This document shows positions 6,274-9,752 of a stretch of DNA of 9,752 nt, piece after piece. The notes below the pieces were generated by a model, which ran no database searches, was not told the origin of the DNA, and saw only the letters and a program-made list of their open reading frames with translations. Origin of the DNA: an uncultured Odoribacter sp. GTDB lineage: Bacteria > Bacteroidota > Bacteroidia > Bacteroidales > Marinifilaceae. Position numbers and translations under genes: made by a program. Numbering within the stretch: position 1 is the first letter of the stretch; each line of letters starts with the position of its first letter. The stretch covers positions 1 through 9,752 of the forward strand of contig UQTM01000099.1 of the NCBI GenBank assembly GCA_900544025.1, given 5' to 3'.

Positions 6274-8247
6274 TTATCGTGTGTTACTTATGATCTTTAT
6301 AAGGTCCCGTGTCCTGGTCGTTAAATCGTTGCTGTTCTTGATCAGGCCGGAAAGAGCGATCCCTTGTATTCCGGTGGCTAAAAGGGGAGGAATGTCGGTT
6401 TCCGTTATCCCTCCGATTCCGAAAACAGGGATATGGATACCGGACTGCCGCATCAGCTCCAAAATTCGGTTATATCCCTGTATTCCCAGTATGGGACTTA
6501 ATTTTTTCTTTGTGGTGGTAAAGGCAAAAGGGCCTAAACCGATATAATCCACCTGTTGTGCCGCCCTTAAAACAACATCTTCCCAAGTGTTACAGGTCGC
6601 TCCGATGATTTTATCCGGTCCCAGAATTTCCCGTGCTTCCAGCGGATTCATGTCGTCTTTGCCCAAATGTACTCCGTCGGCGTCCAACTGCCGGGCAACC
6701 TGTACATTGTCGTTGATGATGAAAAGGGCATGATACCGTTTGCATATCTCTTTGATAAGCCATCCTTCGTGCAGCAGGTCTTCAGCCGAAGCCTCTTTCA
6801 TCCGGAGTTGTACCCAACGTATTCCTCCCCGACAAACGGCTTCTACCTGTTCTCCGATCGTCGTGCCTTCCTTGTGGTCGGTGATGTATTGAACGGATAA
6901 TTCGCAGGGGGACGGTTTGAAGGCATAACCGCTTTCTTCAAGATTGTGAAATCCTAATTTACTGTTATTGCTATCCATAAAGAGCGATGTATAAACTTGT
7001 GCTTTAGAGCAGGCGGACGGCAGATTGAGCGAACGTGCCAGTCCTGCCGTGATAGCGGAGGATAGCACGCAGCCTGTGCCATGTTTCCCGTATTTTCCCC
7101 GCCGGACAGAAAAAGTATATATCCCGCCGGGGGTAATTAATTTGTCGGTAGATAGTTCGTCTTCGTTGTGCCCGCCTTTCCAAAGAATGTTCAAACGATA
7201 AGAACGGCAGAGGTCTTGAAGTTCTTCGGTGGAACAATTGCCGAAAAGCTGCCGGAGTTCTTCGGTATTAGGAGTAATCAGATAGATACGTTTGAAAATG
7301 GAATTTAATTTTCGAATGTTCTGTTCGTTGTTGCTGTCATGGAAATGGAAACCGGCGCTGGCTTTCAAAATAGGATCCCAGATGATTCGTACTTCCGGTA
7401 ATTTTTCCCGGAGATAAGCCGTTAAAGTATCCAGGATATCGAAGTTTTCGATCAGACCGATTTTAACATACCGGGGACGTTTTTGAGTAAATTGCAGCTC
7501 GCACTGCCTGCGAATGTCTTCCCATGCCGTCCAGCGTGTCCCTTCGTATGTGTTTTGATTTTGGAAAGTGATGCCTGAGCAAATCCCCAAACCATATACC
7601 CCGCAATTTTCAAACGTTTTGAGATCGGCGGTCACACCTGCGCCCGAAGAGGGATCGAATCCGGCAATGCTCATCACTACCGGAGTTTTTAATTGCAAGA
7701 AACGACGGATCGCTTCTTCCGGTTTTTCCCATATATAGCCTAAAACCGCCGCACCATAGAAATGGTTTTCCCGGCATATTGCCAGGTTGTCCGGAGTGAT
7801 GCCTCCCAGCGCGACAATGGGAACAGGGAGTGTTTCCGGTTTAGGAAGTTCTTTAAACCGGCTTTTATATCCCGGTTTGGAAATGCTGTCGAATACGGGA
7901 CTAAGGAAACAGTATTCGGGCGTAAAAGGGAGGCGGCCGATTTCTTCCAGGCTATGACACGAAATGCTGATATGCCTGAATTGCCTGTAATGTGTATATT
8001 CGTTTCCTTGCCCGGATTTCAGATGAATCCCGCATAACCGGTATTGTTGTGCCAAATGGTAGTGACCGTGCAATACGATCCTGTTCCGGTAACGAGGTTC
8101 TATCTGTTCGATAAAATTCTTATAGGTGTCTTCTCCTGCTTCCGGTTTTCGCAAGTGCAACCGTTCCAGTCCGTAAGCAAAAAGCGTGTTACAGATCAAA
8201 GCTTCGTCTTTCACCGGTTGTGGCGAAGTGATTACAATGATTTTCAT
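6274..8247 (-). CDS. thiDE: Three-domain fusion: ThiE/TenI-like + ThiD (HMP-P kinase) + ThiE (thiamine-phosphate synthase)
   Basis: One 657-residue frame carries three enzyme domains. Residues 1-187 are a ThiE/TenI-superfamily barrel (HLRKPE 31-36, VLHGHYHLA 58-66, HSLEE, LSPVFDSISKPGY 115-127, ALGGIT 146-151). It lacks the QLRxK and INDN motifs of working ThiE and has Pro117 where B. subtilis TenI has its active His, so its activity is uncertain. Residues 188-447 are ThiD, phosphorylating HMP(-P) to HMP-PP: SIAGFDPSSGAG (193-204), DPILKASAG, TPNTEE (325-330), WKGGH, KHGTGC (388-393, catalytic C393). Residues 448-657 are a canonical ThiE joining HMP-PP to the thiazole phosphate: VQLRMKE (479-485), INDN (511-514), DGVHLGKDD (524-532), GLGPFAFTTTKK (570-581), FGIGGIT (609-615). 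All three keep their motif order without frameshift. The gene follows thiC by 55 bp and precedes thiG by 25 bp. ThiD-ThiE fusions are known; the added N-terminal barrel is less usual. Confidence 0.93.
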   Translation of the reverse strand: MKIIVITSPQPVKDEALICNTLFAYGLERLHLRKPEAGEDTYKNFIEQIEPRYRNRIVLHGHYHLAQQYRLCGIHLKSGQGNEYTHYRQFRHISISCHSLEEIGRLPFTPEYCFLSPVFDSISKPGYKSRFKELPKPETLPVPIVALGGITPDNLAICRENHFYGAAVLGYIWEKPEEAIRRFLQLKTPVVMSIAGFDPSSGAGVTADLKTFENCGVYGLGICSGITFQNQNTYEGTRWTAWEDIRRQCELQFTQKRPRYVKIGLIENFDILDTLTAYLREKLPEVRIIWDPILKASAGFHFHDSNNEQNIRKLNSIFKRIYLITPNTEELRQLFGNCSTEELQDLCRSYRLNILWKGGHNEDELSTDKLITPGGIYTFSVRRGKYGKHGTGCVLSSAITAGLARSLNLPSACSKAQVYTSLFMDSNNSKLGFHNLEESGYAFKPSPCELSVQYITDHKEGTTIGEQVEAVCRGGIRWVQLRMKEASAEDLLHEGWLIKEICKRYHALFIINDNVQVARQLDADGVHLGKDDMNPLEAREILGPDKIIGATCNTWEDVVLRAAQQVDYIGLGPFAFTTTKKKLSPILGIQGYNRILELMRQSGIHIPVFGIGGITETDIPPLLATGIQGIALSGLIKNSNDLTTRTRDLIKIISNTR

Positions 8248-8302
8248 TCTATTGCATTTAGGATTTCTTTTCCGGTTCTTTCGGCAGAAGAAAATCCGTT
8301 TC

Positions 8303-9752
8303 TTATTTTTCCCCGTTTTTAATCGCTTCCCTTAATTTTTGGCTGGCGCGCATAGAGCAGAAGTGTTCTCCGCACATCGAACAAAAATGGGCTTCTTTGT
8401 GTCCTTCGTCGGGCAGGGTCGCATCATGAAAGCGAATGGCTTTTTCGGAATCGAGTGCTAAATGGAATTGGTCTTTCCACCGGAACTCAAACCGTGCTTT
8501 GCTCATGGCATAATCCCTGAAATAGGCGGCAGGGTGTCCCTTGGCCAGGTCGGCGGCATGAGCGGCGAGCTTAAACGTGATTACTCCTTCCTTTACATCG
8601 TCCCGGTCGGGTAGTCCTAAATGTTCTTTTTGGGTGACATAGCAAAGCATGGCTGTTCCGAACCATCCGATCATTGCCCCTCCGATTGCCGAGGTGATGT
8701 GGTCGTATCCCGGAGCGATGTCGGTAACCAGCGGGCCGAGGGTATAGAACGGGGCGTCCTGGCAATAGGCAAGCTGTAAATCCATGTTTTCTTTGATCTT
8801 GTGCATGGGAACGTGTCCCGGCCCTTCGATGATGGCCTGTACGTGATGTTTCCAGGCTATTTTGGTCAGTTCTCCCAGGGTTTTCAGCTCTTCGATCTGT
8901 GCCGTGTCGTTGGCATCGGCTATACAACCGGGACGTAGTCCGTCGCCCAATGAAATGGCGACATCGTATTTTGCCAATATTTCGCAAATATCTTCGAAAT
9001 GCTCGTATATAAAGCTTTCCTGTTTATGAGTGGTACACCAGTGCGCCATAATGGAGCCGCCGCGCGAAACAATTCCGGTAAGCCGCCGTAATGTCAGCGG
9101 GACATGCTTCCAGCGAAGCCCGGCATGAATGGTGAAGTAGTCCACTCCTTGTTCCGCCTGTTCGATCAAGGTGTCGCGGAAGATTTCCCAGTTCAGTTTT
9201 TCGACATCACCGCCTACTTTTTCCAGGGTTTGATAAAGCGGAACGGTTCCCACCGGAACAGGGGAGTTGCGGACGATCCATTCCCGCGTTTCGTGTATGT
9301 TTGCCCCGGTAGAGAGATCCATAACGGTATCCGCTCCCCAGCGAAATGCCCATACGGCTTTTTCCACTTCTTCTGCAATTTTAATAAGGTTTATTTGTGT
9401 TCTTCCACAGGTAGGACATGAAACAAACTGCATTCCTTGCTTTCTTAAGCCCAATGCAATAAGCATTTCCTTTGCAACCTTTATTTCTTCAATTGGATCA
9501 CTGGTAAGTGATACCCTTATGGTATCACCTATTCCTTCTGCCAATAAAGTACCTATACCTAATGTTGATTTAATGGTACCTCTGAAAACAGTTCCTGATT
9601 CAGTAACTCCTAAATGAAGAGGATAATCACATTTTTCACTCATAAGTCTATATGCTTTTATCATCATTGGGACATCTGAAGATTTTATTGAAATTACTAT
9701 ATCGTAAAATCCTACTTCTTCAAGAATCTTAACATGATTCATAGCAGATTCA
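8303..9752 (-). CDS. thiC: ThiC (HMP-P synthase) missing its N-terminal part, joined in frame to an IspG fragment; runs off right edge
   Basis: From about 9373 leftward this is ThiC, the radical SAM enzyme that rearranges aminoimidazole ribotide into the thiamine pyrimidine HMP-P. Seen: RWGADTVMDLSTG, REWIVRNSPVPVGTVP, FTIHAGL, LTGIVSRGGSIMA, LGDGLRPG, IEGPGHVPMH, APFYTLGPLVTDIAPGYDH, GHPAAYFRDYAMSKARFEFRW, and the C-terminal cluster motif CSMCGEHFC (CxxCx4C, residues 454-462 counted from the ATG at 9742). Compared with E. coli ThiC (about 630 residues), the roughly 200 residues before EEVEK are missing and replaced by IspG sequence (separate entry). The ATG at 9742 is not a real start: the frame stays open to the edge (codons for E-S-A precede it). 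As written, the product lacks the N-terminal domain and part of the barrel and would not be expected to work. It would lead the operon, 55 bp before the ThiE-ThiD-ThiE gene. Confidence 0.9.
   Translation of the reverse strand, partial: ESAMNHVKILEEVGFYDIVISIKSSDVPMMIKAYRLMSEKCDYPLHLGVTESGTVFRGTIKSTLGIGTLLAEGIGDTIRVSLTSDPIEEIKVAKEMLIALGLRKQGMQFVSCPTCGRTQINLIKIAEEVEKAVWAFRWGADTVMDLSTGANIHETREWIVRNSPVPVGTVPLYQTLEKVGGDVEKLNWEIFRDTLIEQAEQGVDYFTIHAGLRWKHVPLTLRRLTGIVSRGGSIMAHWCTTHKQESFIYEHFEDICEILAKYDVAISLGDGLRPGCIADANDTAQIEELKTLGELTKIAWKHHVQAIIEGPGHVPMHKIKENMDLQLAYCQDAPFYTLGPLVTDIAPGYDHITSAIGGAMIGWFGTAMLCYVTQKEHLGLPDRDDVKEGVITFKLAAHAADLAKGHPAAYFRDYAMSKARFEFRWKDQFHLALDSEKAIRFHDATLPDEGHKEAHFCSMCGEHFCSMRASQKLREAIKNGEK
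9353..9385. other. Chimeric junction between ispG and thiC at a shared EEVEK segment
   Basis: On the minus strand, IspG-type INLIKIAEEVEK passes into ThiC-type EEVEKAVWAFRWGADTV. Both families naturally carry EEVEK or a close variant here (E. coli ThiC has EEEVEK before its W-x-x-RWG), so the exact breakpoint is hidden within the codons at 9359-9373. G+C content changes at the same place. This is the typical look of a join made through a short shared stretch. Confidence 0.85.
9359..9752 (-). pseudogene. ispG: Internal fragment of IspG (GcpE), foreign-looking, joined to thiC
   Basis: The first 120-odd residues of the chimeric frame are an internal-to-late segment of IspG, the iron-sulfur enzyme making HMBPP in the MEP isoprenoid pathway. 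Seen: HVKILEEVGFYDIVISIK, YRLM, PLHLGVTESG, GIGTLLAEGIGDTIRVSLT, DPIEEIKVA, and SCPTCGRTQI with two of the three cluster cysteines (C109, C112). The third Cys and Glu (the GCVVNGPGE region) and the N-terminal barrel are absent. Wording and base use (about 17-18 G/C per 60 bases at 9601-9720, against 34-36 per 60 at 9061-9120 and 9301-9360) point to a Clostridia-like source. Similarity ends in the KIAEEVEK stretch where ThiC begins. The left edge is set to the end of the shared EEVEK codons. Confidence 0.88.

Noticed and set aside
8571..8987. A 138-residue alternative frame on the same strand as thiC
   Set aside because: Arg/His-rich composition typical of an off-frame translation; the overlapping ThiC frame is unambiguous.
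9104..9617. Plus-strand open frames opposite thiC and the ispG fragment
   Set aside because: They cross the chimeric join and show no family motif; explained by the coding strand.

Overview
The window looks like a Bacteroidota (probably Bacteroidales) chromosome fragment. Pointers are a lipoprotein with a short LFAC lipobox, starts without clear Shine-Dalgarno sequences, two perfect TAnnTTTG-type -7 boxes, and an anaerobe-style thiamine operon using ThiH rather than ThiO. Placement below order level is not supported from sequence alone.

Left part. Positions 1-347 (minus strand) hold the start of an sbcD nuclease gene broken by two in-frame TAA codons. Divergently, on the plus strand, lie three genes that may form one unit: yggS (PLP homeostasis, 504-1184), a dihydroorotate-dehydrogenase-like flavoprotein lacking the usual catalytic Cys (1255-2235), and a transglutaminase-fold lipoprotein (2270-3457). 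A strong hairpin terminator at 3531-3570 closes this unit.

Right part. From 3610 to the right edge, the minus strand carries a compact thiamine operon, read right to left: thiC, then a 657-residue three-domain protein (ThiE/TenI-like + ThiD + ThiE), thiG, thiH and thiF. Gaps after the fusion gene are only 10-25 bp. ThiC makes the pyrimidine HMP-P. ThiD phosphorylates it to HMP-PP. ThiF activates the sulfur carrier ThiS. ThiH supplies dehydroglycine from tyrosine. ThiG builds the thiazole. ThiE joins both halves to thiamine phosphate. thiS is not in the window, nor is any TPP riboswitch; both would be expected upstream of thiC.

Right edge. The thiC reading frame is a chimera. From about 9373 to 9752 it encodes part of IspG (GcpE), AT-rich and Clostridia-like. 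It then switches in frame to the ThiC barrel inside a shared EEVEK segment. The base composition changes at the same point. The most economical reading is a chimeric join (assembly or amplification artefact) between two organisms rather than a natural fusion, so the true thiC 5' end is missing.

I see no CRISPR array, RNA gene, insertion sequence, phage or defence system. The main points of interest are the chimeric join, the doubly interrupted sbcD, the triple fusion, and several missing catalytic residues.
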